Shown here piece after piece: positions 28,801-35,052 of a DNA stretch of 38,976 nucleotides. The position numbers and the translations under genes are program-made. The notes under the pieces were generated by a model. The model worked only from the letters and a program-made list of their open reading frames with translations. It had not been told where the DNA came from and ran no database searches. The stretch covers positions 1-38,976 of the forward strand of contig CAMDDJ010000027.1 of the NCBI GenBank assembly GCA_945891385.1, written 5' to 3'. Each line of letters begins with the position of its first letter. The first letter of the stretch is position 1. This DNA is from Candidatus Kuenenia stuttgartensis. GTDB taxonomy: Bacteria > Planctomycetota > Planctomycetia > Pirellulales > UBA1268.

Positions 28801-28823
28801 CTGTGAACGAACGAAAAGTCCAT
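16497..28823 (-). CDS. giant multidomain adhesin-like surface protein with LEPR motif and dockerin
   Basis: This is an extracellular protein of about 4,108 residues. I chose the ATG at 28823 (GGAGG 8 bases upstream). The basic N-terminus carries LEPRLALS (residues 45-52), a planctomycete export/sorting motif. Modules in order, by base position: C-type-lectin-like (about 28610-28200); first PA14 (27730-27280); Calx-beta-like stretches (27270-25900); LamG/concanavalin-like (25860-25310); more Calx-beta; malectin-like copy 1 (24345-23900); second PA14 (23875-23500); malectin-like copy 2 (22335-21905); further Calx-beta; a long unrecognised beta-rich region (20700-18600); Ca-binding-like DxDxDG/DxNxNG loops (about 19630 and 18430); one autotransporter-associated beta-strand repeat (17590-17400); dockerin-like repeats (17135-16980). 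The final about 100 residues overlap the kinase gene and are Ala/Pro/Ser-rich. Function in adhesion or glycan binding is inferred. Confidence 0.92.
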   Translation of the reverse strand: MDFSFVHRAFRRRRHSPGPAALPRRRKRPNHASRATSTSLHIQSLEPRLALSVNTGNAKPYWGNGHYYAFTQEDIDWSDAYDGSRGTSLNQLGTQGYLATITSSGENDFIKNYSRGGSAITRTAHTGGTDETSEGRWVWKAPGSGDDGVVFRSNGSTPSGVYANWSSRQPDNSKNQDYLGIQTDGKWDDVDHDNDIQAYVTEWGRDGVEFTAEFADLGSSDTVNGLENGQAARMTISFDRKVPSDYIDIRNDTPLIDIPITFSGTATAGTDYDMSVSGGSSYFRDGKLYVRNTQTVTLTFTPRNNTTWQSPRTIKATLGSDGSENIFGIGDNATSQVWIFDDEPLLSLGQGAYQFIRAPFTAGSSQTLPASNSDFSTSADTLIFDTGSIDESNSSFSDQGFYDSFAMRWETYVRIPETGSYTFRTSSDDGHKLTVRRNDSSGTALATISNWSDGSKTGSTSAVSLTKGDVVWVQFDMYEKSGTAAARLLWDRPDGSGGTTSNQVIPASAMFLSKALAAGVNRTESATSDTRALGFQLFANKSSSSDLNVKLASTSETSNSTVDTSLAQRRVGSGVVGDDYALWDDASAGTQIGTGLIGLNDSFATTVWKPDQAAGSLANVKSYYVQVLTDSYAEATESITLELGSNTGYGVSNDSQTISIADSPFVLSVQAGQNPKEGAGDEGDLGWFTITTGDRPAPAGLRVKYAITGGTATRNSDYTAPQATLSTTSYSAQDLVVIPTGATEARIYIAALADSIREGDETVVLELRTNVEQDNQNFTFQRYNVDASAKQATLTITDSEAFESAVVTTPADRTGQSTVRARLTDGSQVASFDVHVTSQPKTDVTVTLTTTSGSLSAGQLTFTGSNWTQPQRITLTGVTENQATTVRLTSTSGDSRYRDKTTQQRVVPSSWSSELELSLWEGGTVLAAQPAASVAAIDGTEGTTSRFGFELGLGAVATSSPVELLYTLAAGNGMSLAGTAADVRHSPDAAYHPLVLANSGSGDAAYADLGTFTTVSDAGELSGQAWVRRDKAQDGDTVLEFSNASGQHQIWLGFPDSTNKPRLQLRSSSGAVLARLTSDVPLAVAEWNHLAFSIDGNKVASLYVNGELVARQTLASGLSRLARSSNLLGRSLNGERLDGAVRGVAIWNAARTQDEIRASMLGETASGSGLVSSLPLNNSLANDVSSAPAAVLSSNSSNTAGFAAVPTYGLRLPAGASQVGVPLVVLDDLTAENDETLTLTLVDSGLYSLGGASSTSTAELADDDSADVEFLAAWSNLDATSSGWTSTGRFTVSESDEARSSKTRLGIRLTSRPTDTVTLRLETNTATSGDIRTTLAGSPTAAAIELVFTPDNWDQVQELLLQGRDDTSIDGDIERSLDFTITTTDTLYKPLTPSVTVLVLDDDTATANEDLAAAQNAQAPIAQISAPTRTTIEESGSDSAEFTITLSQPAAQDTLVFFDLEQSNRQLNARDFVVTPSQNAQALVGLARFEAMETTDLKINFQHPDAATPDGFLADSGSVYGDRGNSRTYGWSSDHTDLGRVHSINSDQLLDTHMHFQEGATWEVSLPNGVYEVSASVGDAKFSSTHTLNVEGVSFFSEQQLSANEFARTTATVTVSDGRLTLDQGSAARKRTRINYLEIKSTGGTGVETTSVDADGIDETSSSFPAAGGSFTTTWSGYIAVPETGSYTFTVPVRGGVRLVLDGTTVIDQWIDTQATWSTESLQLTRGDFVAVTLDYTSFNTAAPAVALQWERPRNNNADTVTETIPAEAFSRVDGIHLLIAAGSTSASVTVQGLDDSIEEDDETLVARLLAARGVELVVRSQTDATDGGTQLELALGTTDREAVTLAAGTVLALGRSVEISGSKGSTVARFTLGESVTLHRDRGARVTGTLAWVDANSQSSVSGSVVDLVTSVQGDLYQVLDRSVTMTLNAPLTTDAASGTDRYLASLTLGSTNRSSVELAAGTELVYRNDSTGDTATLVLVNSLSVESGQAAGSVPVRVEVVTLGLDLTSSTSPLTGLTSRVDLPTNARLTITDDDAAGIAFFLDGEGFEPADGSRVTLAEGGASLTRYVRLTSQPDDSVTLYLETNDASEARLQIPASSPEDPTARIALTFTPENWKVPQAFQIVPVDDRLVDGSQSVEIHARTTSSDRFYKIASAGRESLVARINFQLGSAETPDGYLADSGQVFGDRNQGWSYGWSTDHTDMGRDRNKNADQSLDTLIGIKNGQSWEIALDNGVYEVSASIGDAEFTGTHTLNIEGVSYFSARSLAANEFGFFKALVTVSDGRLTIDAGSSSATRINYLEIALSRPVAETLLLQDNDTSGVKVELQQGSIAKAGNGFINLSLTAEPTADVVVTLSPSDRQFTINDRSVGRSETLVFTPANWATLQTVGLFAVDDSVVEDVSTSSLTFATTSDDARFDGLAVDTVSIVITDNDLPTATLERISDGAEEGRPGRFRIRLSDATASSVGSKGLVVNYSVTAVDLDSSLPYGSSVGDRLGKIAQTPTSVSGTVRIPPGQAQSDVLVVPIDDFLADSTSKSITVALASGDGYTVGSDSSRTTATVKIINNDVAGILVMTSGERVFVKESGSSATYQLALTSEPKSTVTVTITEKVAGGASRQLGTSSAAFSTTVTFTRDNWFTPQQISVRAFDDYKIEDGSGSTAKTGIHAAQLAYRFSSSDTDYDTASHSGDSGHFTNFVQSVDVLDYELADTTATSMQSSLTSLQEGIDSLSLPMVGSLTGKTGQGLRKFINDLTNSIRQVGTPTPSRLSRLITRDIAAALGVSEDAISVSLSMKDTSTTNPAVVVRFGFSDAYTVLSVPLASDFGLPGLGFQTEGSFDAFFSYDAGLELVFPRSGDIYLNTADDKTFVTANFNAGLSENFSLTGGLGFMQLDAVNQPSVNDNVQIGDEPASTELDVSFELFVNGGAGEDGSLSYTELTSSSLDLEEVFQYSFSGNAAMSFGVTTSVNGSAAIPSFKFELSALLPLFDYSNQEQADEPASATTFYFDDIRLDLGSYITDMLSPIVDGLDGILKPLYPLVDALYKDTKIFATVGLEDTFDVDGDGQTSTIDLSRWFAGFYATIDRDRGQRLAASVEETVEFLDMLKGVMDLVRDLERLSDEEGFYVSFGSYELPLWNAGDDDADPADEEVDADAEGLSDDTKEQADQGGKDEDGNSKNAFAKVMDQLDELGITIPLIEEPANVVKLLFGQDVSLFEWRMPGMGMSSEIDKTFPIYGGIEGVIEGGYEVEAHLGFGFDTFGLSQWRRDGFAASSSWKVFNGFYVADLDKSGDDIPEFTMDASMGAGLGYSARVVRADITGGLEAAVSLDLLDEGEIAGTSDGKIRGLEITDRISNPLNLFELSGELIAYVKSRVQIGIDLGFYSIWETVWERRLAEIPIFQFGIGGRYGSGSVSNGHIADATVFFDANFNGRIDSLEPVTTSDADGRYTLDVDLRTFDRNRNGRIDADEGQLVVFGGTDTSMDQKLELPFAGPLGGMVTPLTTLHNLAVTAGVPAEEVRGFIAEVFELGRFDYLTQDPLRVLQEATSFDDPATREAANAYLAHVKLHFAWDLVSGVLQNLLPDDVPNSLAAELELLKGFAGSFRERPTAETLKEGFGRAIADAWKRANPDSDPLVGDLAAKAADMAAMAGLDVASRLDELRLEALQRGASPSTLLMAVNEFKRQAFQFSRTALHGISDGLYRISDPAEVILQATQRLRSVQQAIDDIPRGGLSSDIVVRVPDGEMEPLLVTLSGSDTLTKAGGGTLEVSRANTHVGGTSVVAGTLLVRNAAAFGAGPLAIARGATVVLDVSPQTVALAGLALADDARLDIGSARLEIAPGVTDAASLRSAIIAGRDGGTWITSRGIGSSTLASAPAGRAVGYLVHPSGGASLAVTTVGDLDLDFDFDSFDLVQLSARGHYGRGTPADWAAGDVNYDGVVNAFDLIAMGGGQHSSVTALGSEYSADGPAASPQRETSQVNVMVEPMVESLDEHSRLQAFRSLAAGISWGHVSPATVSVSANDRSPAVAPTPVTQQAALAAPTSPASRGDMPRTMPASRPARKASPAPVVSATGPGGGRQGICTRAFAAGLRSVPAKPHFTPTIPPAPNDR

Positions 28824-29189
28824 GAGATAGTCCTCCGGCGTCCTCCGAGGTGATCGTCCACACCCTGTCACGCGCAAATAGAGCGAAACAACTAATAAGC
28901 ATCAAGCGGCCGTTTATGAGATTTTGGCGTGCCCGCGAGGGTGGGGCATTCCGCCCACGCAAAGGGGAATCGCTGCGCTCTCACACCGGCCTTTCCCACA
29001 GAGCCTGGAGCACTTCCTGGTCGGTGCGGATGCCCGAGGCCGTATGGAAACAAGTGGCTGAAAAGGAGGGTCGCCGGGCTCTAGGCCGGCGAATCTGCGC
29101 TGCTATGACGCGGGGCTTTTTCTACGATACGGGCATCGTGGCCCGGCCGCCCTCATCCCCGGCGCATGGCCCCGGCGAGCAGGAGACCC
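28824..29189. other. divergent spacer between giant protein and patatin genes
   Basis: This 366-base gap has no convincing gene. Its left part is AT-rich and holds the candidate promoter of the giant gene. Its right part contains an inverted repeat, TCGCCGG (29071-29077) and CCGGCGA (29086-29092) with an 8-base loop. It also holds a short GTGGG/CCCAC repeat near 28945. A promoter for the patatin gene is expected here but I cannot place it. Confidence 0.4.
28877..28905 (-). promoter_or_regulatory. candidate sigma70-type promoter of the giant gene
   Basis: Read on the minus strand, TTGATG (28900-28905) and TCTATT (28877-28882) are separated by exactly 17 bases in an AT-rich stretch. The predicted transcript start near 28870 would leave a leader of about 45 bases with a strong GGAGG site before the ATG at 28823. 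Each hexamer matches consensus at 4 of 6 positions, so this is only a candidate. Confidence 0.4.
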
Positions 29190-31274
29190 ATGCGATTCAT
29201 GTCGTCGATCGGCCTGGCCCTCTCGGGCGGCGGCTTCCGGGCCGCGCTCTACCATCTCGGGGTGATTCGCTACTTCCGCGATTCGGGCGCGCTTGCCCAC
29301 GTGGAAGACATTGCCGCCGTCTCCGGGGGCAGCATCGTCGCGGCCCACCTGGTGCTCAACTGGGACCGCTACACCGGTGACGACGCCGCCTTTGCCGAGG
29401 CCGCCGGTGAGGTGATCCGGTTCGTGCAGTTCGACCTCAGGAATCACATCGTTCGCCGGCTGCCACTCACCTTCCCGCTGCGGATCGCGGGCCGGGTGAT
29501 CGGCAGCGACACGGCCGAGCTCTCGCCGAATGCGATGCTCGAGCGGTATTACCGTGAGTTTCTCTACGGCGATCGGCGGCTGTTCGAGCTGCCCGAGCGG
29601 CCCGGCCTCCACATCCTCACGACGAACGTCAGCGACGGCACCCTCGCCGCCTTCAACCGCCGCGGGCTCCACGTGCTCCGCCGCGAGCAGGGTACGCGGC
29701 AGGAGGATCCATTTCAGCACGTGCCTGGCACGATGGCGACGGTCGCCAAGGCGGTTGGGGCATCGTCGGCCTTTCCCGGATTCTTTCCCCCGGTGCGGGT
29801 GAACGCCGCCGATCTGGGCGTGGGCGAGGGGCAGTTTCCCGGCGAATCCTTCACCGACGGTGGCGTGTATGACAACCTCGGCACGCGGGCCTTCACCTGG
29901 CTGCAGCGGCTCAAAGATGTCACCTACGACCGGATCATCGTCAGCGACGCGGGCAAGCCCTTTCAGATCCTGGGTCGCAACCCGATCGGCTTTCTGGCCC
30001 AGTCGATCCGAGCCACCGACATCCTCTGGGATCGCGTCTGGCAGCTCGAGCGGGAGAACTTCGGCGACCAGAACGGCTTCTTCTTCGCCCCGATCACCCG
30101 CGTGGTCGATCCGGCGGAGGATCCCCACGTGCTCCATCCGGTCGTGCAGGCCCAGATCTCGTCGCTCCGCACCGACCTCGACCGGTTTGACGATCTGGAG
30201 GTGTCGGCCCTCGTGCGGCACGGCTACGAGGTGGCCCGGGCCACCCATCGGCACATCGCCGATCGGAGCGATCTGCCGATCCACGAGGGACCCGTCTGGG
30301 ATCCCTTCCCTGGGCGTAGCGGGCTCGAGCAGGCCGTGGGTGGCGGCGACGTGGCTCGGGCGAGCACGGCTCGGACCAGCGGCACGTGCCCGGTGGCCCG
30401 GCTGGCCGACACCCTCCGCCACGGAAGCCAGCGGCGGGTCTGGAGCACGCTCCTGAGCACGCGAGACTGGCCGAGTTACGTCTACGCCGTGCTCGGCCTG
30501 ATCCTGTTTGTCTGGCTGCCGATCCGATTCTGGCAGGTGCATCGCCACGCCAAGTTGCTCACCAGCGTGATCAACTCGATCTCCGAGGGAGATCCCGACA
30601 TTCGGCTCGTGCTCGACCTCGTCGATGGCGATCCCTCCCGCGACTGGAATCCGGTGACGATCAAGCCTGCGGCGGAATCGACGCCAGCCACCGGCTTCAC
30701 AGGCATCGATGTGCTCTCGTTCAGCCGCATCATGGATCTGCGGCAGGCCGACGCTGAAGGCGGTGAGCAGGTGCGGGTGCGAGACCGGCTCGTGCTGCGA
30801 TTCGACGACTCCGCTGAATCCCACCGGCATGTGGTGTTTCACTCGCTCCTTCCCGCGGCTGACATTTCCTTTCGCCAGCCAGCCGGCCAGCCGCCGGTCG
30901 AGATCCGCAAGGTCAAGGCCGCCGACGGCAAGGTCGGGGATGCCATCGAGGTGCACCTCAATCTTTCGGGCGTGCCCGCCGGGGAGCCGGTCACGCTCGA
31001 ACTCGCCACGGTGATGAAGGCCCCGATTCTCGCGGACGGCAAGGTGCTGCTCGACCTGCTCGCCCCGGCCGATCTCCTGACGGTCTGGCTGCTCTTCCCC
31101 GAGGATCACCCCTACCGCAGCTACCGGCTGCTCCGGTATCCGGAGCACGACCCCGATGCCGCCGAGCCGATGACCCCGCGGTACACGATCGACCACCCGT
31201 ATGGCCAGCTGATCGGCTGGTCGGTAATCAAGCCTGCCCAAGGGCTCGTGTATGAATGCCGCTGGACGCCGTGA
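29190..31274 (+). CDS. patatin-like phospholipase with membrane segment
   Basis: This 694-residue lipid acyl hydrolase-like protein starts at the ATG at 29190, which has AGGAG 4 bases upstream; an upstream ATG at 29166 lacks one. The oxyanion-hole motif GGGFRA is at 13-18. The nucleophile elbow is GGSIV (46-50), with Ser48 where the usual GxSxG has a final Gly replaced by Val. FTDGGVYDNLG supplies the catalytic Asp near residue 223 in a DGG motif. The catalytic region covers about 1-370. A hydrophobic helix (YVYAVLGLILFVWLPI, about 430-446) follows, then a C-terminal domain of about 240 residues that I do not recognise. The protein is probably membrane-anchored and may act on membrane phospholipids or stored lipid. 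It is divergent from the giant surface protein gene. Confidence 0.88.
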   Translation: MRFMSSIGLALSGGGFRAALYHLGVIRYFRDSGALAHVEDIAAVSGGSIVAAHLVLNWDRYTGDDAAFAEAAGEVIRFVQFDLRNHIVRRLPLTFPLRIAGRVIGSDTAELSPNAMLERYYREFLYGDRRLFELPERPGLHILTTNVSDGTLAAFNRRGLHVLRREQGTRQEDPFQHVPGTMATVAKAVGASSAFPGFFPPVRVNAADLGVGEGQFPGESFTDGGVYDNLGTRAFTWLQRLKDVTYDRIIVSDAGKPFQILGRNPIGFLAQSIRATDILWDRVWQLERENFGDQNGFFFAPITRVVDPAEDPHVLHPVVQAQISSLRTDLDRFDDLEVSALVRHGYEVARATHRHIADRSDLPIHEGPVWDPFPGRSGLEQAVGGGDVARASTARTSGTCPVARLADTLRHGSQRRVWSTLLSTRDWPSYVYAVLGLILFVWLPIRFWQVHRHAKLLTSVINSISEGDPDIRLVLDLVDGDPSRDWNPVTIKPAAESTPATGFTGIDVLSFSRIMDLRQADAEGGEQVRVRDRLVLRFDDSAESHRHVVFHSLLPAADISFRQPAGQPPVEIRKVKAADGKVGDAIEVHLNLSGVPAGEPVTLELATVMKAPILADGKVLLDLLAPADLLTVWLLFPEDHPYRSYRLLRYPEHDPDAAEPMTPRYTIDHPYGQLIGWSVIKPAQGLVYECRWTP

Positions 31275-31299
31275 CGGCGGCGGCGACAGGGTCTCGAGC

Positions 31300-31474
31300 G
31301 CGTCTGAGATGGCTGCAGCGATGATTGAACAAACTGAGCACGGGAGGCGAGGGGGTCGGCAAACGCTCGAGGAGCATAGGGGCGTATCCTCGCCCGCGAC
31401 AATCCGAAGGAGTCGGTCCTCCGACCGACTTTTGCCGCCCCCGAGCCGGTGCTACGAGTAGATCGAATGCGATC
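31300..31474 (-). repeat. dispersed ~175-bp repeat, copy B (inverted)
   Basis: This is the reverse-complement counterpart of 15595-15767. The conserved core is 31343-31455. The element starts 26 bases past the patatin stop and ends on the stop codon of the convergent membrane-protein gene. It includes the perfect AGTCGGTC/GACCGACT hairpin (31411-31430) and a GGGCG/CGCCC stem (31380-31395). In copy A one base of the second stem has changed from C to T, which keeps pairing as a wobble on one RNA strand. It encodes no protein. Confidence 0.8.
31411..31433 (+). terminator. terminator-like hairpin downstream of the patatin gene
   Basis: AGTCGGTC-CTCC-GACCGACT is a perfect 8-bp stem ending directly in TTTT on the plus strand. 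It could end the patatin transcript about 140 bases past its stop. The same hairpin in copy A points its T-run toward the minus strand, against the local genes, so termination may be incidental to the repeat. Confidence 0.45.
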
Positions 31475-34400
31475 TAGCTCTTTTCTCTGCGAGCCTGCTC
31501 CCAGGCCTCCCGCCAGTCGTTCCATTCGAGGCTCCTGACGGGCGCGGACTCCGTCACGCCGCCTGTCTCACGCACGGTGAAGTCGGCTCCGCAGAGCGCG
31601 TCGAGCCCGTCGAGGGCCAGGGCCAGGAGCCGCTCGCGGTGGGCGGGGAGCTCCGCGGCCCATTCCGGCAAAGAGCGGCGGACCGTGAGCGTGGAGCCCG
31701 ACTGCCCAATGTCGACCCGGATGGGTTCCGGGCCGAGCTCGTCGGCCGCGATCTCGATCCGTACCCGGTTGGTCGCAAGTTGCACGTCGGCCACCCGTAG
31801 CCCGGCCCCGCCGAACTGCGACCGGCGGAGCAGGCCGAGGCATTCGTCGTCCACGAAGGCTGCGATGTCGTGGGCGAGTTCCGTCAACTGCTCCTCGGCC
31901 CGCACGGGCGCGCCGCCGGCAGCCGCCCTGCCCCGGAGGTGCCGCCGCAGCCGGGTGAAGAGCTTGGGGATCGTGCCGGAGTGGAATCCCGGCAGGAGGA
32001 GCCGACGCATCGTTTCGCCGTGGTGGCCCACCTGCACGGGCTGGAGCAGCCGCGGGCGATTGGCCGCATAGAGCCGCCAGTTCTCCTTCAGCTCCCAGGC
32101 CAAAAACCCGAACACGCCGGGAGTGGCCGTGGAGAAGAACGTGACGAGCGTGAGGGCGAGCCGTCGTTCGAGGCCAGTCGCCGCTGCGAGGTTGGAGGCG
32201 ACCATCGGGATCATCGGCACGAGCAGCTTGTGGGAGACCGTGACGACGGGAAAGTGCTTGATCGGATTGAGCTGCGGCTCGATCAGGAGGGTCACGCAGA
32301 ACCGCACGAACCAGTCGACCACTGACCAGAGCGTGGTAGCCACCGCCTTGACCGCGAGCGTGAGGCGAGATTCACCCGTCCGAAACCGCAGCTGCTCGTC
32401 GACCGCGTAGAGCATGCCCTCGACAAAATCGACCGCCCGTTGAAACACGTCCATGATCCAGGAGAGCAGCCCGGCGATCAGGTGCACGTGGAGCTGGTGG
32501 AGGAGCCTGGCCGCCGCGTCGACCGCTTGCTCCTGCAGCCACCGCCCCAGCGGCGAGTTGAGCAGGGCCGCGTTGACGGTCAGGAGGACGCCGGGCAGCC
32601 AGCGATTGCTCCGCGAGAGCCAGGTCCAGCCCAGCCCGGCCGCTTCGCCGCCGCCATGGGGCAGGAGCAGCCAGACGGCGAAGGTCAGCAGCAACGGGCT
32701 CCAGAGATACCGGCGAAACAGCCGCACCGCGCGGCTGCGGAGCAGTTGCTCCACGACCGGCAGCGCGAGCAGCCGCCGCGGCAGCACGATCACCGCGAGG
32801 TGGAGGATCGCCCCGGCCGTGCGCAGCGATTCGGCCGCAAGTCGGCGGATGGCGGGCACGTGCATCAAGAGCCAGATCACTGCGCCCGTAGCGATCACCG
32901 CCGTGCGGCTGTAGATGTGCCAGGGCTCACCGAAGGAATAGTGGCTGATCGGCTCGACGACGTGCTCGAGCCCCTTCCAGAGCACCCACGCGCCGCCGAA
33001 GGGCAGGAGCACGTGGAGGGTGAGCGCTCTCCCTACCGGCAGGCCGAAGGCAATCGCGCTGAGCCGCTGCATGGCAAGGAGATACGACGGAGCCTTGCGA
33101 TAGGCGCCATCGAGGGCCGCCGCCAGGTTGCGATCGGCTCGCAGGAGCGGATCTCCGGAGATGAGCTCGCTGAGGCTCGCCAGGTCGGGCAGCTTCACTT
33201 GGTTGCGGGAGATCGCATCGCGGACGCTGCCGAACGACTCGAACCCGCGGTGCACGACGTCGTCGAGCAGTTCGTCGACGAGCGTGTCGAAGCCCGCCTC
33301 CTCGACGAGCGAGCCGGGGGCGAGGCCGGCCGCGGTGAAGGCCGCCCGGATCGGGGGCCCGAGCCGGTCGCGGACGCGGTGCTCCGTGGCCTCGAACGCC
33401 GCAGTCAAAAACACGGCCGCCTGATGGGCGGCGGTGGGTGGCAATTCCAGGGCCGGCAGCCGACGCAGTGCCGCCGCGATATGCCGATGGACGAGGGCCA
33501 CCCGCTGAAGCGGCAGCGGCCTGATCAGCGGCACCCGACCCCAGGTCACCGCCCAGGAGATGAGTTGCGTGCGATAGCCCTCGCGTTCGGAATCGACGCA
33601 GGCCTTCTGGAGGTCGTAGAGCAGCCGGGCGGCGGGCGACCAGGTCGAGCCCTCCGCGGCAGCGACGAGGGCGGTGATCGCCGTCGCGATTTCGGCGACA
33701 GGTAGCTCGCCACTCCCAACAGCGCGATCGAGCCGCGTGGCGAAGCCGTCGATCCGGTCGGCCAGTTGCTGCTGAACAGACTCGACGGGCTCGTGATCGC
33801 CATCGGCCCGGTCACTGAGCCGCCAGAGCAGGATGGCTGCGCGGACGTCGTTGCCTCGGCGGGCGGCGGCGTCGGCCCGCCGGCGGAGGAACTGGCCCGC
33901 CCGGCCGGCAAGCCCCTGATGCTGCGCGACGGCTGGGTCCTTCGGCCGCGCTCGCGCCGCCGGTATCAGGGGCTCACCGGTCGGCGACTCGTCGAGTAAC
34001 GCCGGCTTTGTCCGCCGGAGAATCGCCTCGCCATCCACAAGACCCCGGCAGAGACGAATCAGGCCATCCTCGTCCTCGACGGCTGGGAACCAGGCTGGCA
34101 GAAGATGCGGGGCAAAGGCGGCCATCTCCAGCACCGCAGCGATGAACTCGGCCATCGCCTCCCGCTGGTCGGCTGGATCCCGCAGGAGCGACTCCTGGGC
34201 GAGCACGGTTTGGGCCTCGACAAAGGCCGACTCGCCGATCCGGCCAACGAGGCCGCGAAACTCCGGGCCATCGACGGCCTCGCCCTCAAGCAGCTCCCGT
34301 GCCGCCAGATCGACGCAGCCATGAAACAGCCGCCGCCAATACTCCCGAGCGAGCGCCTCGTTGCCGCGGTCGGCAAACTGGGCCGAATCGGGCCGGGCCA

Positions 34401-34695
34401 GCAGTACGATCCGCTCGGGCAGTTCGGGGGGCAGCGCCCAGACGTCGTCGGCCAACTCCAGCAGCCGCCCCGGCGGCAGCACGATGCCGTCGCGGTGGGG
34501 AATCCGCGGCCGCAGGAGCGGCAGGTCGAGATCGGCCCTGATGATCCGCCGCACCGTCGCCGGCGCGGCAAAAACCGCCTCCGGCACGGCCAGCCGCAGG
34601 CCCTGCTCGATCGAGAGCGGGTCCGCGACGGGCGTTGAATGAACGGACCCCACAGAGGTGGTAAACGAAGCGGGGCAGCTCTGGCAGTCTTGCAT
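31474..34695 (-). CDS. large multi-pass membrane protein of unknown family (1073 aa)
   Basis: I do not recognise this protein. Residues about 1-540 are a mostly helical, Ala/Leu/Arg-rich soluble region with no signal peptide. Several hydrophobic helices follow between about 545 and 880, for example GRALTLHVLLPFGGAWVLW, TAVIATGAVIWLLMHVPAI, LLLTFAVWLLLP and FFSTATPGVFGFLAWEL. The last about 190 residues are soluble again and end in a charged DWREAWEQARREKS tail. The C-terminal part has an alternating-strand section (RVADVQLATNRVRIEIAADELG). No catalytic motif is visible. It is convergent with the patatin gene. The ATG at 34695 has no clear ribosome binding site, so the true start may be slightly downstream. 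The length and intact frame argue that it is real; the function is unknown. Confidence 0.8.
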   Translation of the reverse strand: MQDCQSCPASFTTSVGSVHSTPVADPLSIEQGLRLAVPEAVFAAPATVRRIIRADLDLPLLRPRIPHRDGIVLPPGRLLELADDVWALPPELPERIVLLARPDSAQFADRGNEALAREYWRRLFHGCVDLAARELLEGEAVDGPEFRGLVGRIGESAFVEAQTVLAQESLLRDPADQREAMAEFIAAVLEMAAFAPHLLPAWFPAVEDEDGLIRLCRGLVDGEAILRRTKPALLDESPTGEPLIPAARARPKDPAVAQHQGLAGRAGQFLRRRADAAARRGNDVRAAILLWRLSDRADGDHEPVESVQQQLADRIDGFATRLDRAVGSGELPVAEIATAITALVAAAEGSTWSPAARLLYDLQKACVDSEREGYRTQLISWAVTWGRVPLIRPLPLQRVALVHRHIAAALRRLPALELPPTAAHQAAVFLTAAFEATEHRVRDRLGPPIRAAFTAAGLAPGSLVEEAGFDTLVDELLDDVVHRGFESFGSVRDAISRNQVKLPDLASLSELISGDPLLRADRNLAAALDGAYRKAPSYLLAMQRLSAIAFGLPVGRALTLHVLLPFGGAWVLWKGLEHVVEPISHYSFGEPWHIYSRTAVIATGAVIWLLMHVPAIRRLAAESLRTAGAILHLAVIVLPRRLLALPVVEQLLRSRAVRLFRRYLWSPLLLTFAVWLLLPHGGGEAAGLGWTWLSRSNRWLPGVLLTVNAALLNSPLGRWLQEQAVDAAARLLHQLHVHLIAGLLSWIMDVFQRAVDFVEGMLYAVDEQLRFRTGESRLTLAVKAVATTLWSVVDWFVRFCVTLLIEPQLNPIKHFPVVTVSHKLLVPMIPMVASNLAAATGLERRLALTLVTFFSTATPGVFGFLAWELKENWRLYAANRPRLLQPVQVGHHGETMRRLLLPGFHSGTIPKLFTRLRRHLRGRAAAGGAPVRAEEQLTELAHDIAAFVDDECLGLLRRSQFGGAGLRVADVQLATNRVRIEIAADELGPEPIRVDIGQSGSTLTVRRSLPEWAAELPAHRERLLALALDGLDALCGADFTVRETGGVTESAPVRSLEWNDWREAWEQARREKS

Positions 34696-35052
34696 GCGCG
34701 AATACTATTCAAATCGTAACGCTCCGGCACTGATTCGCCAAACCGTGTTGCGCCCAGACCTGCACAGCCTCAAAAAACAAGGCAGAACTAATGCGGCTGC
34801 TCGCCTTAACGAAGCGGAACCACAATTGGGGAATCAGCACCACATTGGCGAGGGGCTCCAAGGCCCTGATTCAACTAATTTCCGAACGGCGGAAAATCAA
34901 AAGCCGATGCTCCCCACCGCGCCTCAGCAACGTAACGGAACGGCGACATCAGGAGTGCGATCGGTCGCGTCTAAGCCGGGGGTTGCTGTCCACTGGGCGG
35001 AGGGGTAAAAATAGGGGGTGGTGCAGATGTTCAGCCTATTGCGTGGTGCAGC
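34696..35052. other. 357-base gap at a base-composition boundary
   Basis: I see no supportable gene. Plus-strand frames here lack ribosome binding sites and have shadow-like composition. From here to the right edge the DNA is visibly less GC-rich than the preceding 34 kb. A purine/A-rich stretch (GGGGTAAAAATAGGGGG) occurs near 35004-35020. A promoter for the following plus-strand gene is likely but not identifiable by eye. Confidence 0.4.

Noticed and set aside
29103-31241. A 712-codon minus-strand frame antisense to the patatin gene
   Set aside because: The plus strand has the patatin motifs and ribosome binding site. The antisense product has no recognisable domain.
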